DNA of 60,000 nt from Mesostigma viride (GCA_009746045.1 RPFO01001075.1:498501-558500); one strand, 5' to 3'. Positions 48,001 to 60,000 are shown, numbered from the stretch's first letter. A program made the numbers and translations. The notes: generated by a model from the letters alone, not told the origin.

Positions 48001-51000
48001 CGCACCAGTCACGTGTTGCCATGCTATTCATGAGCGCGGACCAGTCACGTGTTGCCATGCTATTCATGAGCGCGGACCAGTCACGTGTTGCCATGCTATT
48101 CATGAGCGCGGACCAGTCACGTGTTGCCATGCTATTCATGAGCGCGGACCAGTCACGTGTTGCCATGCTATTCATGAGTGCGGACCAGTCACGTGTTGCC
48201 ATGCTATTCATGAGCGCGGACCAGTCACGTGTTGCCATGCTATTCATGAGCGCGGACCAGTCACGTGTTGCCATGCTATTCATGAGCGCGGACCAGTCAC
48301 GTGTTGCCATGCTATTCATGAGCGCGGACCAGTCACGTGTTGCCATGCTATTCATGAGCGCGGACCAGTCACGTGTTGCCATGGTATTCATGAGCGCGGA
48401 CCAGTCACGTGTTGCCATGCTATTCATGAGCGCGGACCAGTCACGTGTTGCCATGCTATTCATGAGCGCGGACCAGTCACGTGTTGCCATGCTATTCATG
48501 AGCGCGGACCAGTCACGTGTTGCCATGCTATTCATGAGCGCGGACCAGTCACGTGTTGCCATGCTATTCATGAGCGTCGGCGAGCAGGGCACAGAGGAAC
48601 CGTGGTGGCGGCGCATGCCCTAGGGGTGTTAGCTATGCCCTCTCGGTGGCCCTTGTAAACAGCATTATCGAACACGACTAATCAACAGATGGTGACCCAA
48701 CTCAACCGAAGTCCCTGCTCCCTTCACTACGCCTATCTGGGGCCATGGAAGCCATCAGCCCGCAGCAACTCCTGCCTCTGCGCACGCTCATGGAGCGATA
48801 GACCATGCTCCTGCACTGATGGTGACGGGAGGTGGATGGAGGCCACCGTTCCCCATCCTGCCTGCCCCGCGTATTGCTCACCTTGGTCTCGTAGTGGATG
48901 ACGGAGGATTTGTCGGGGTTGTCCGGCTCCACGAACACATCGTCCAGCATGACCGCCTTGATCTGTGGCCGCATGGGACGAGGGGGGCCAGGAACGCACA
49001 CAAGGAACAGACAGGTAAAGGAAATGTGCATGCCACAAAATCCTTCAGTAACCTCCAGCTCACCCGCCCGCCACGTGCCGGGGGCAAATGCAATCTTCCT
49101 CCTAGTTTCTTCAGTTCAGGAGTATACAGCCACACACGATGCCACGCAGACACCCGCTTGCTCAAAGTGGTCCCGCCTACAAGCGATGGCCTGCCAACGG
49201 GGGCACATGCTATCATGAGTGCGTGCGTGCCACGCTGCAGGTCCTGCAGCTACCCGAAACATTAACTACAGGTCCTTGAGCTCAACGATGTGCGCATGCG
49301 CCTACCTACAGGTCCTGCAACTGGCATTCATTATCCACCTGCAGGTGCTTGAACCCCCCCATGTGCGCGTGCCACCGGCCGTTTCCTACCACCGGCCACG
49401 TACCTGCAGGTCCTTGAACTCGCAGATGTAAGCGGAGGAGAGGACAGGCTCCTCTGGGTCCATCCCGCGGAAGATGTACATGCGCGTCTTCTCCATCATG
49501 GCCAGCAGGTCCGGATTGTCAGCCGCCCACTTCATGAACCACGCATCCTTGCGCTCAAAGGGGAGGTGCTCGCCCATCACGCCCTGGCGCCGCGACAAGG
49601 GGGCAAGGGAGGGGGCAGCGATCAAGGAGGGGGGAGGAGCCACGCATGGGCAGCACCAGACATGTACCATCAGGGGAAAGAGCAAGAGCTACGAGGCGGA
49701 GGACAGATGCCGTGACCTCAGATCCCATGGCCCAAACCCATGCCATCTGTCTGCCTATCTCAATAGCCCGCGCTGGCCCATGCTGCTATCCCCATCCCAC
49801 TTTCCCAGCCACACACCCACAACACAAGCCGCATTTCCCCCTTGAGCTAGGCAGGCTCTTTGTCCCTACTCATATGAGCTAGCGCTCCGCTGTGCTAAAC
49901 TACGTCACCACTGGTTCAGACGTAAGCGCAGGGCACCAGGTCGGCATGTACTGCGTGGCCATGCCCAAGGCATGTTGCTGGTACGCCACTAAATATGGCC
50001 CCCCATCCTGCGTGCACACTGCACGGCACCCCTCACCGGCGTGGCAGCGGACTGCGCCTGCGTGTCGAAGAAGGAGAGCACGCCGTTGATGTCGATGATG
50101 GACATGCGCGTGGAGTTGCAGTTGAGCGCCAGCACTGCGAGGGCGCAGCGACGAGGGTGGTGGCCACACAGGGTGCGGGGCAGGGAACATGAGTGCAGGT
50201 CATGATGGGCCACAAGTGGGCGCCCATGAGGCACGCATGACCCAGGCAAGCAAGCGCAAGAACTGGCCGCAGCACATGGAGCGCACAAAAACAGCGCACG
50301 GACAGCCGATGGAGGTGCACGAGCGGAAGGGGCGCTGCCGAACGGGTTGCGTGCGGGAGAGAGTTGTTTCCGTCCGAGCGACAGTCCGGTGTGGCAGTGC
50401 GCATGCCTGGGGGTTGGGCCTGACCCCCCATGCACAGCGTCTCAACACAGACACACACACACGCGCACATTCACACATACACACACGTTGGCTCCATGAT
50501 AACCGGTGGCCAAGATCGGCGGCCCATCAGCATCTCACACGGGGCCCCCGCATGCGATTGTCAGCGGAGACAGGCAGGGCCATCATTCCCACCGCGACAG
50601 GCGCTCTGATGCCTTCCGTCCTGGTTCTGCGTGCTTGCCACGGACAGACCTGGCTTCCAGGTGTTGCGTCCATCAGCAGAGGCGCGAGCGAAGCTGCGCA
50701 GCGTTGCCTCACCTTGCGGCCGGCAGCGCAGGATGTACTTGTTCTCCAGCGTGAGGTGGGGCAGGCCGTACCCGTGCACGATGCCGCTCTCGCGCCCCAC
50801 CATGAGCACCTTTTCGCTGGCGCAGATGCACGCGATTGGGTCCTCGGTCGGGTGCAGCGGCCGCTTGAACTTCTCCACGCCGCCTTGCTGCGGACACACG
50901 CACACACACACACATGAAAGGAGGCAGCCCAAGGGGGCAAGCCAGCACATGAGCGCACGCATGAGGGGGCAGGGGACAGGAAGCAAGCGAGCGCACGCAT

Positions 51001-54000
51001 CAGGAAACACAAACGACATGGGAAGGGGCCACCCAGTGGGCACGTGTGCGCCGACTCAACACCCCACAGCCACATTGGGGTCTATGGAGGGGGCTGCAAT
51101 GCCGGTGGCTCCATCACATACATGCACCCCATGCTTCCAAGTTCGCGTTTGCTTCCAAGGGCGAATACACGAAACTGGTTGCTGCTACTGGCAGGAAAAA
51201 CCTTGCGGGTGTTCCCAACCATCCCTGTGTCCATGCAAACACGCACAAGCCCCATTCAACACACACAATCAAAGCAGTGAGGACCACCCAGCAAGCATCC
51301 CGTCCCCCTTCGCACCCACACGGCATGGCGGTGTCTTGATACTGCTTCCTTGGCACATGCGCGAGAGCGGGTGCAAGCCCGTGGTGCAGTGGGCATCTGC
51401 AGGTGCCGCAGTTGGTGGCAGGCGACATCACACAAGAAACAGCTGCGGGATGCACCCCTTCCCCCCCTCCTCGCCCACCTCGTTGGTGGGCAGCACGTCG
51501 ATGTGAAACATGCGCTCGCGTCCACCCCCGCCCTCCTTGCGGCGCACCCCCCCCATGGCGTCCAGCGCGGAGGACAGCTTGGACACGGCTGTGCGGTACT
51601 GCCACACAAACACCACCTCGTCTGACGCCGCCACCACGTGGAACTGGCAGGGGGCGCGCGGGGGGGGGGGGGGGGTACGTGTGTGTGTGTGCGTGGGGAA
51701 ATGGGATTGGGGATGTGTACGTGCACACGTGGGGAGGTGGGGATTGGGGTTGCGGAAAAGCGGCACATGGGGCTCAGAAAACAGCAATGCGATGCACATA
51801 TTCTGTCAGAGATGTGTGGGAGTGATCAGGACAGGTCAGAGTGGGTGCTAGCACCAAGCAGGGAATCGCAGGGTGGTTTGGCACAAGAGGAAGTACAAAG
51901 GACAGGTATCCCGGCCAGGTATGAAGTGCCAACAAGTGATCTGGCCGTCTATATGCCACCACCCAGCTCAGCCCCACCCAACGGCCTGCATGAAACAGCA
52001 TGAGGCTTCCCGATGTCAGTGAGGACGATACCCGTGCCACACACGGGGGCGCACGATCCCTTGGTTCCTGGAGCTGCATGCTGCACGCACACCACCCTCT
52101 TGCCCCGCTCGGCTCATACAAATTTTACACCACACTTCCCCTTCCTTTAGCCGTGCACGCGCCCCCATCCCTTGATGCTTACATCGGCCATGCACACGCC
52201 CCCATCCGTTGATGCTTACATCGGTCATGCACAGGTACACCGGCTCCACGTCGATGTACTTGGAGTCGACCGGGCTGCCGATGGCGTTGCACAGGATGAG
52301 GATGTACTGCCCTGGCTCCTCACCCTGCAGGGCGTGGACGAACACAGGCACACGCATAACGCGCAAACACACGAGCACGGCCACAAGCATGAGCCTGGCC
52401 CCCGCAAGCACATGCACACGCACCATACGCAAAGCAGCATGGATCGTGCGTAGCGGGCGGAAAATGGATCAGGCACGCACCGCTCGCTCATGATTGCCTC
52501 CATCCACCAAACCAGGCTGCGAGAGACGTGCACGACATCGACATCCCCACAACATCCTTATGGACGCTGTCTGGTTGAACAAGAGGGAAGCCGTGTTAAG
52601 TTTGCAGTGCCTTGACTTGCGCGGCTTCACCCATGCAGATTCCAATCTGAGGACAGTCCACATGCCGCTAGCCCGTGTGCAGCCAGAGCTATCCAACCAG
52701 AAAGACACCCGGTTTTGTAAGGTTGGGTAAAATCAGGACCCATCCAGCGACAATAGCAAGGGTACAGGGGCTGGACGGAGACCCCGTGAGCTGCAGGTGA
52801 CCAGCACGACACCCATGGGCCACCATGGCTACTGGTGGCGGCCACAACGACGTCCACGGTGCAGCAGGCAACTCTCACTATGACATGGGCGCTACCGCTG
52901 GTAACGGGCACAGCACCCCCTGGCATCACTCTACCACGCCCCCCCTCCCCTCCGTGATGGAGGCATGCCCACCTTGGTGGAGAGCACGCAGTACTCGCCG
53001 TGCGCCTGGATGGCGATCAGCTTCTTCACGTACTTGGCGTACCTGGCCGCGCAAACCGGCCGCGCACAAACAGCACCGGGGTGGGGGGGGGCGCCGGGGT
53101 GGGGGGGGCAGCGAGGGGGCACAAGGAATGATGGGCGTCCGTGGGTGTCAAGGGGAGGAAAGCGCGGGGCAGCGATGGGAAGTGGCAAGGCCAGCAGGGC
53201 ACACAAGCTGACACGATGCGGAGAAAACTGGAGGCCGACTAATATGGGCATTTCGCAACATGAGCCATGCTCCCCCTCACCTGTCGTTGGTGGAGGTGTC
53301 CCAGAACATGATGCACATCTCGGGACGCTCCGGCTTGGCGAACGCGTAGACCACGGTGGTGCCAAAGTAGCCCCACTTGTAGTCACGCCGGATGTTGGCG
53401 AAGTAAATGAAGCTGTCGACCGCGAGTGCGATGCGCAAGCCGCCGCCCTCCCACGAGAGCGCGCTGATGCCGCCCCCCGGCACGCGCAGGGTGCGCAGGT
53501 GGTTGCCGTCATACGAGTAGAACTGGACCATGCTCGTCTCGCGGTTCTCCCCGCTCACCTGCAAGGGGGGGAGCGCGGGGGGCGGGGGTAAGGAAGAAGG
53601 TGGCAGGTGGGGTTGCAAGGTGGAGGTGGGGGTGGGGGTGGCCAGGTCAGCCATGCAAGGGTGAAGGTGGCAGCACTGCAAACTGGTCCTCTTTCACACA
53701 TGGCATGCCCACATGATTGATGAGAGGGGGCAAGAACGAGCATGGTATGGTGGGAGGCTAGGGAACCAGGCATCCCCAGCACCCAGTGGCAGGAGAAGGG
53801 GAGGCAAACAGCCGCCACGGGCACCAAGTGTGTGACGGTGAACTCCCATACAGGGTATACACAGAGCAACATCCCATGCCAATACAGAGTCACCACCGGG
53901 CGACCTGCCCACCCCAATCGGGGAGGACCAGTCCTGCACACGGAAAGGCCAAGCTGATCTACGTCAGCATGCAGTGGGGTTCAGCTCTTAGATCTACCAG

Positions 54001-57000
54001 CTCTCTTCTCCGACAGGAATGGACAACGGGCGCTAGCACCCAGTACATTTGCCATACTTCACGTGGCCCCCCCCCCTCCTTTCACCTGCAGCTTCTGTGT
54101 GCCTGCCACGGCGAGCACAGTGCCGTCCCCGTTCCAGTCCACCTTGGTCAGGTGCATGCCCGTGTCGATGAGCACCGGCTTGTCGTCAAATTCGTTGCGC
54201 ATGATCTGAGGGGGGGGGAGGGGGAGAGCAGGGGGGGCAGAGCCGCCGCCACACAAGAGTGGCAGGCGCAAGCATCGGCAGGCATGCACAGAGCAAAGAT
54301 CCTGTCACTTTGCTGAGCAAGGCATGTGGTTTGAGTGGGGGTGAGGGGGACACACCGCGGCTTGAACAACGTCGGGGGATGTGGCCCATGCCACTGGGGC
54401 AGTGCGGGCGCGCAGCAGCAAGTGCGGAGATGGCCATGAACACGAGACACGGCCGAGGTGCTCGCGATCGGGGCACGCAGAGAACAGCGAGAGATCAACA
54501 GCCATAGAGAGGCCGCAGGAGAGCACGACTCAGAAAACACAAACAGGACACAACACGGGGTGGCGCGAGACAGGGAGGCACCAACGGCCCATGCTGGCAA
54601 TGGGTGGTGCGAACCTGGATGCGCCCGTTGTCGAAGGCGACCGCTAGGCTGGGGCTGTTGGGCTCCGGGTAGCCCTGCAGCCCGTCGTACCAATTCACGC
54701 CGACCACGTTGGCGGGTCCCGACGCCCCCTCCTGGCAGTAGATGACCATCTTGGACATCGGGTTGCCGTTGCCGTCATAGATGTGCACCTCACCCTGGTG
54801 GGGGGCGCAGCAGGGTGTGGGGTGTGTGCGGTGGCAATAACATGATGGCGTCGGGTGGGTTCAGGTAACGTTTGGGTGAGTGCAGGGTTCAGTAATGCCT
54901 CCCCAAAGGGCAACTTGCCCCAGACCGGGTGGTGATGTGCAGGTGCTGGTGTGAGGGACAGCAGCAGATCAATACATTCATGCCACTGGGTGTCCCATCC
55001 AAGCCCATCAGGTGGTCAAACCCAGGGGCTCTGGCAAATAAACGAGTGGCCATGAGGAAACGCAGCACCGCGGGGTAGATGGGCTTGTCAGTGGGCCATC
55101 AACGCGCGGCATGCACCAGCACCCATGCCCTGCGGAATCACGGATGGGAGGCGACATGGGGTAGCCCCACACAGGCTGGTCCGAGACGCCATACGCCCGG
55201 ACATGGGTGCCGGTACCCACAAAGGCAGCGCAGTCGAGCCATGAGCATACGCACATACAGCAAGCGCACCCAACAGAAGGCCCCTTGGCCAGCACAGGAA
55301 CCAGTGCCTATCGCAGGCCCCCTCTCCCCCCCCCCCCCCCCCCCCCCCCAGCCCCAACAGCCAGCCACCAGGCTGCCGTCCTCAACCGCGCGCGGCCATG
55401 CCCACCTGCACGGTGGTGAACAGGATGAGCTGGCAATTAGGCGACCACTCGACGAGCGTGAGCTGCAGTGTGAGCTCCTTGCCCCAAAGCCGGTTGCCGT
55501 CCACGCTGCCCAGGATGACCGCACCGTCCTCGTAGACAATGCAGATCTTCTGGCCGTCGCTCGTCCACTTCATGTCGCGCACCACGCTCTTGTTGCGGTT
55601 GTTTATCATCTCCTCAAACCACATGCCCTGCCCGTCGGCAACAGGGGAAGATCAGGGGGGGGACAACCACCGGGTGTGCGCGCGCAGGCGAGATGAGCAA
55701 CCTTCCATACCAAGCAAGGTAAGCGTCACCTGACAAGGCTGCGCTGAGGGACATCCCGTCATCGTGTTACACCCACACCCACGCACAAGACAAGGGGCGA
55801 ATGTAACCATGGGGAGTGCAGCAGCGGCAGCTAAGGAGAAGATGAACGGTGGCTGGGTGGGTGTAGGGGTGTAGGGGTTACACAAAGTGGAAGTCCAACC
55901 GGTAAAATCTAACCGCCAAATCCTTGCGGCGGATGATTGCCCTGCTTTGTACGGTGCCCGTCACATCTCAGGCGGATGATTAGATTCGCTAGTAATCGTC
56001 TCTGGTGCAACCAACGGACAATACATATCCCTCCTTTTGGGTTCAACAAATGATATGATGGATAGTGATGGTTGCCATGCTGGCTGCTTGTACAGATGGC
56101 TGACGCTGGCTGCTTGTAAAGTAACTTTCTTCCATAGATTTTCACACGTGGCACGCTCTTATCCGTGATTTCCTCGACAAAGTGTTAGCCTTCGAGTACA
56201 TCAGATGCTGTCCAGAGTTCTAACCTTACAACATAGCAGGGCGCAGATACATTTCGTCATGCCTCAGGAGTGACGGCTAGTAACTATCCGTTGTGTATTC
56301 TTCTCCACGGAGAGTATCGCCTCAGGCTTTCAAACGGGTGATGGCCAACCGTCATCCGGGATCAAAGGGCACCCGTGGCAAAGTACCCGGACATTTGTCC
56401 GTCGGTCCTCGCGGTCGGATGGTCGATAAGATATTAGCAGTCAATGAAGCCATCAATAACAGATACCTTTACACGACGGGTGGCATCCGTGAAACCCCTA
56501 GGCGGGCGTGGGTATATGTATGGATCAGAGGGGCAAGCATGGTGGCAGCGAAAGCACTGGTGGGTGGCAGCGATGGTGGCGGCCGTAGTGGTGGTAGTGG
56601 TGGTGACGGCAGTGACGGCAGTGCATGTCGCTGTGGGTCGCATCGGCGTGAAATCCTCGCAGCATCATGCACCAAATGCGAGGAGCTCTGCCCAATAGTC
56701 ATGGCCAACAGCACACCGATTACACACGCCTGGTGGTACCTAACTATGGCATCCATTGCTCATGACAACACGCTGGCCTGCGTGAGGCAGCACGCTCCCC
56801 TCGCAACACGCTCCCAGGCGGTGCGTGCGCAGCAGGGGTTGGCCAGCAGGGGATGACATACCCTGCCAGCACCAGGGGTGGTGGCCATCCCCTGCCTGTG
56901 TTCATCCACGCACACAAACTTCCATTAGGCGGCACCTCTGGTGGCTGCCCACGCACCCCAAATGGCTCCGCAATGGCCCCAGCCAACCACCCAGCAACAT

Positions 57001-58744
57001 GGCCAGTGCCTCACGCATGCCACACACCCGCTCGCACTAGACAACGTGCGCGCCCACCTTGTGCAGCATCCACACGATGATGAGCCCGTTCTCGTCGCTG
57101 GTGGTGAGCTTGCGGTAGTTCTCGTTCCAGTTCACCACCATCACGCTCCCGTTGTGGCCCTCCAGCGTCTGGTTCATCGACAGGTTGCTGCTAGCCGCTG
57201 CCGCCGCCGCGTTAGCCGCCGCCACCGCGCCCTTCTTGTCCCCCCCTGTGGCCGACTCCAGCTTGAGAACCTGTCGCACCGCAACCAGGGGGCGAGTGCG
57301 CAGCCCAACGTGGGGGCGGACCCCATCAGCACGCACGACATGGCAATTAAGCGGCATGGGTACGCAAGTGCTAGCGAGTGCAGGGAACAGGTGCCGCTGA
57401 AAATGCACATGGTGGACGGTGAGCACTTCTGCGATGCCAGCTGCCAAGATCAGGGATGAGGCCACGTAACATGGGCCATAGGGGTGGCACAAAGCTGGAG
57501 CAGAGCAGGGGACGTGCGTAGGGGGGAGGGACGGGACGCCCGCCCCACCGTGGTGAAGCCAGCAGGTAGGGCCATGACAGGTACGCTAGTGACAGGGGTA
57601 TGCAAGGCAAACAGGTACGCTAGGGACAGGGGTATGCAAGACAAACAGACGCACATGCCCAGGTTTGGGGGTGGCCACCTGATAACAAAAGGTGCTCAAA
57701 ATAAACTTGAATATCCAGTCCAGTAAAACGGCTACATCATTTTGGCCGCTGCACCCACTGCCCTGGCGAGACATTGTCACCCTTCACCCCTTTACTTTCA
57801 CAGCTGGAGTAAGATGATGCAGGATGTCCCCACATGGTTGTCGAGTGTATGCAGCAGGTGGATATTCTATGGCCATCCCTAGGGCTAGCGAGGGCTAGCG
57901 AAGCGATGATGGGTGCAGCCAGTGGCACATTAAGGCAGGAATACACTGGCATTATTCGCGGTGCATGCAGCAAAAACCAAGCACCGCAATGCAAGCTGGC
58001 GGTGGCAACGTATCTTACCCATGTTGTGCGTGCCAGCAGCCAACACAAGATGCTTGCATACAAGAAAGAATTGATGTGCTTATCATTACATTTTAGTGCA
58101 CGTGCCACATGCGCAGGTGTGAGCTACCCAGACAGCTGGCGGGCTCGGCCGTAACACGTCGCGGCACTGCGCACCCAGGATGTGTACAGGTAAAATATAG
58201 CTTTTGGAAAGTACCAGGTATTTTGCTAACAGAAGTTCTGAAAATAAAACTCTGGGCCATGAGGCATGAATAACACTCTCCGGTGGATGGTGCTACGCAT
58301 AGGCGTTTATTAACTACAACAAAATTGTTTTTCCGGAACCCTAAAAAAGCTCTTGATTTTTTTTACTGCGACGCATGACGTAGACCCGCCTGGAAAATTA
58401 CTCTCGTGGTCGCTATATGAAGGACCTTTCATGCCCTCGCATGCTTAATGCCGTCTTAGAAACAGGCCAACATGACCTTGTAGAGTCCAAGAGCCGTACA
58501 TCGCAGGTACGCAGAACTATGTCAGTGTAGCCTTGCATCGCCATTGAAATACCTCAGATTGTCTTCGGCAGGAAAATGCCAGTTGGGGCTGATTTGCAAA
58601 CACCCAGGCAAAATTCTACGCACGCACCTTGAGTAAGCCGCTCTCTCCTCCACATGCAATCCATCCCTGCTCCGAATTCCAGGAGACACATTTCAGCTTG
58701 AGCCCGTTGGGGATGGCAATTTTCTTGCTGAGATATATAAACAT
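41045..58744 (-). CDS. IFT121: Intraflagellar transport protein IFT121 (WDR35), 22 exons
   Basis: IFT-A subunit for retrograde transport in cilia. Exons in order: 58628-58744, 57058-57270, 55406-55627, 54615-54794, 54086-54205, 53281-53558, 52973-53042, 52220-52324, 51479-51643, 50713-50887, 50037-50134, 49404-49583, 48882-48962, 47296-47493, 46787-46927, 46088-46265, 45538-45654, 44696-44931, 43799-44056, 42906-43151, 42304-42477, 41045-41116. All introns are GT-AG, and all phases close to 3624 bases (1207 residues; human WDR35 is about 1180). It starts [14 protein letters not shown]. Two WD40 propellers fill roughly residues 1-650 ([60 protein letters not shown]). The rest is an alpha-solenoid ([19 protein letters not shown]). 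The C-terminus is a zinc-binding region with cysteines 1128, 1131, 1142, 1147, 1154, 1169, 1172, 1187 and 1190, ending CPLCHSGL. Identity was recognised from family memory across every exon. Confidence 0.96.
41738..42244 (+). repeat. Staged tetranucleotide array in IFT121 intron 21
   Basis: Units change in blocks: ACGC (41740-41813), ACCC (41813-41954), ACTC (41954-42050), then mixed, then ACGC again (42128-42200) and ACGCATGC-type units. All lie inside the last intron (41117-42303). Long [12 protein letters not shown] peptides in these frames are artefacts. Confidence 0.95.
43648..43819 (-). repeat. 36-nt minisatellite made of a 5' splice site
   Basis: On the gene strand exon 19 of IFT121 ends CAGCTGTACAACAACCAG and the intron begins GTGGGTGGTTAGCACCGA. 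The next four 36-base units repeat exactly this composite (CAGCTGTGCAACAACCAG then GTGGGTGGTTAG). There are thus five consecutive, almost identical exon-intron junctions. Only the first can give the full protein: each further unit would add VGG and an in-frame TAG. Confidence 0.95.
44097..44236 (+). repeat. (GT)n tract in IFT121 intron 18
   Basis: About 27 perfect GT units and then interrupted GT/TTGTGTGG blocks. On the gene strand this is a (CA)n run 40-180 bases upstream of the exon 19 acceptor. Confidence 0.9.
44998..45211 (+). repeat. Hexanucleotide array GGGCAT to GGGCAG, IFT121 intron 17
   Basis: About 14 GGGCAT units (44998-45084) switch sharply to about 21 GGGCAG units (to about 45211), with one GGGTAG. 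It lies in the intron between exon 17 (45538-45654) and exon 18 (44696-44931), close to the exon 18 acceptor. Confidence 0.95.
47712..48578 (+). repeat. 36-nt minisatellite with CACGTG, IFT121 intron 13
   Basis: About 24 units of 36 bases (GCGGACCAGTCACGTGTTGC followed by CATGCTATTCATGAGC), very homogeneous, with scattered G/A and C/T variants. Every unit contains the palindrome CACGTG. Because 36 is a multiple of 3, long repeat ORFs ([24 protein letters not shown]) appear on both strands; they are artefacts. The real exons 13 and 14 lie on either side at 48882 and 47493. Confidence 0.95.
55321..55349 (+). repeat. Poly-C tract in IFT121 intron 3
   Basis: About 28 consecutive C. On the gene strand it is a G run about 60 bases downstream of the exon 3 donor (exon 3 ends at 55406). 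Confidence 0.9.
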
Positions 58745-59337
58745 GGTTGCTCACTTATTTTCGTATCGCCACAATGGCCGGCAATTCGAGATAGGACACC
58801 GTCTACAGTATTGGGCTGTGAGTAGATTCCTGGTTGGCGGACGTATACAATGCTGAGGGCTAGCGCAGCGCAAGCCCCCGAAGATTGTTTCCTGGCTAAT
58901 GTAGCGTCTGCCCGCCAACCAATTTCTTATCCTGCTAAACTTAGACGGGGTCGACCCGTAACACGGTTGATGTCCCCATGGCTACAGGTATGAGGCATGA
59001 ATTGCGTGCTTTGCTACACTGAGGAATGATTTGCTTTATTCATTCCACCCGCACCGCCCCCGCTCACATAAGTCAACGTTATTCGTAATTTCTCACGACG
59101 TAAAAAGGCCAGAAAAAGCCGGGCATGGCTGTTGCCACCTCCCTTCGCCATGAATCCAAAAACAAACGTGCAATGTGGGGCGCGGCGCCAATCAAGTTCC
59201 AAGGTCCAGCCAAGTAATCCTGTGGTAATGCTAGTCTTCGTGGAAGATACGGCATCAAACATCTCATTCTGTCATATCAAGGAGAACATCTCATTCTGTC
59301 ATACACCCCCCGCATTGGTAAGAATACTAAATAATTA

Positions 59338-59378
59338 TGAGGCTGGGCGCCGGCCAGCTGCAAACGATAAATAAAACA
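59338..59378 (+). repeat. Dispersed ~40-bp motif, copy 2
   Basis: GAGGCTGGGCG, CCGGCCAG, CTGCAAACG and TAAATAAAACA in the same order as at 9521-9562, with about four substitutions. It is followed by an AT-rich stretch with TTAATTAACTAATT. Confidence 0.6.
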
Positions 59379-59437
59379 AAAGAATTTTAATTAACTAATT
59401 CCCGAGTGTAGTGAACTGTAGTTTTTGAAGCTACCAA

Positions 59438-59665
59438 ACAAACAAAGAAAGTGTAAATAAATATTATTTTCCTGTCACGTGTGCAGCTTTCTCGCTAACA
59501 AACAAAGAAATATTAAATCTCTGGCTGAAAAATGTGCTTTTCCTAGCCGTAAGAGCAGTGCATCCGGCTGGGTTATACATAACAAAGTCAACAAACAAAG
59601 AATTATTAAATTTCGCAGCCAGTTCAACGGTTGTTCGGTAACCAAACAAACAAACTAACAATTAA
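59438..59665 (+). repeat. Spaced AACAAACAAAGAA motifs
   Basis: Four occurrences of an AACAAACAAA core, three continuing into GAA and AT-rich sequence (TATTAAAT), at about 59440, 59499, 59592 and 59644, with unrelated sequence between them. Spacing is irregular, so this is not a tandem array. Confidence 0.6.
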
Positions 59666-60000
59666 TTAATTGGGCGGGCACAGTACCACTTTCAACCAAT
59701 AAAACGCTAATGTCTAATTCCGAAGGGTCTTTCGGCTGAGGGGAATTAAAACTACCAATGCGGGGGGTGTATGTCCCTACTAAGGACCAAGCCTGCCCAA
59801 GGTCATGGTTTCCAGCCCAGTTGTGCCCACTGCCCAGACGTTGGTTTCCAAGCAGGAACGCGGACTCGCCTTGCTGACTTGGAAGTTGGAACAGCCAGGA
59901 CACTGCATGGCTGCTCAAAGTGGCAGGAACAGGGCACATGGAAGCTTTAGCTTGTAGCCTGCCACACTACCACGGGGCAATTCAGAAACAATAATTCACT

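Larger units (their letters stand above)
58745..60000. other. Upstream flank of IFT121
   Basis: No gene recognised. It should contain the IFT121 promoter and 5' UTR just above 58744. It also holds the second copy of the dispersed motif (about 59338-59378) and four spaced copies of an AACAAACAAAGAA-like motif at 59438-59665. Confidence 0.5.

Noticed and set aside
43648-48578. Regular 36-nt repeats as a CRISPR array
   Set aside because: Units are directly adjacent without spacers, and the context is a eukaryotic spliced gene.
47582-48658. Repeat ORFs of 335-358 codons ([12 protein letters not shown] / [12 protein letters not shown])
   Set aside because: They are a 36-base minisatellite wholly inside IFT121 intron 13; exons 13 and 14 flank it in correct phase.

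Overview
This is nuclear DNA of a photosynthetic, flagellate eukaryote, most likely a green alga. The evidence is a plastid-targeted KAS I (fatty-acid synthesis), a complete intron-rich gene for the intraflagellar-transport subunit IFT121/WDR35, GT-AG spliced genes throughout, and a dense bed of decayed non-LTR retrotransposons. I cannot fix the genus.

Layout. 1-4.5 kb has no recognisable gene; it carries a 352-bp direct duplication and small palindromic (MITE-like) elements. 4561-6015 (+) is an intronless KAS1. 6.5-20.5 kb is a retrotransposon graveyard: fragments of a LINE ORF1, reverse transcriptase pieces of two subfamilies, a nuclease-like C-terminus, and many 3' ends that share a small CAAC-loop hairpin followed by AT-rich tandem tails. 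21922-24484 (-) is a three-exon gene for a C2 - membrane anchor - LysM protein. About 26.1-37.6 kb (+) is an unidentified gene with very small exons whose introns are swollen by private minisatellites and a 1.1-kb tetranucleotide array. 37.6-41 kb is gene-poor and starts with a (CAT)n tract. 41045-58744 (-) is IFT121 in 22 exons. A first exon that is easy to miss (58628-58744) completes a 1207-residue reading frame, and every junction agrees in phase. 58.7-60 kb is its upstream flank.

The most unusual signal is the behaviour of introns between 26 and 49 kb. At least six carry their own minisatellite, mostly with 31-36-nt units. In one IFT121 intron the repeat unit is the exon end plus its 5' splice site. 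In the neighbouring gene the unit ends in a 3' splice-site-like sequence. Splice sites themselves appear to have been tandemly multiplied. A second notable signal is that retrotransposon ORF1 repeatedly stands alone with its own 3' end, as in a non-autonomous ORF1-only family.

Functionally the genes are independent: plastid lipid synthesis (KAS1), a membrane-associated LysM protein, and the flagellar IFT-A complex (IFT121). Exon models were made by eye from splice consensus, phase and remembered family sequence, without alignment software.
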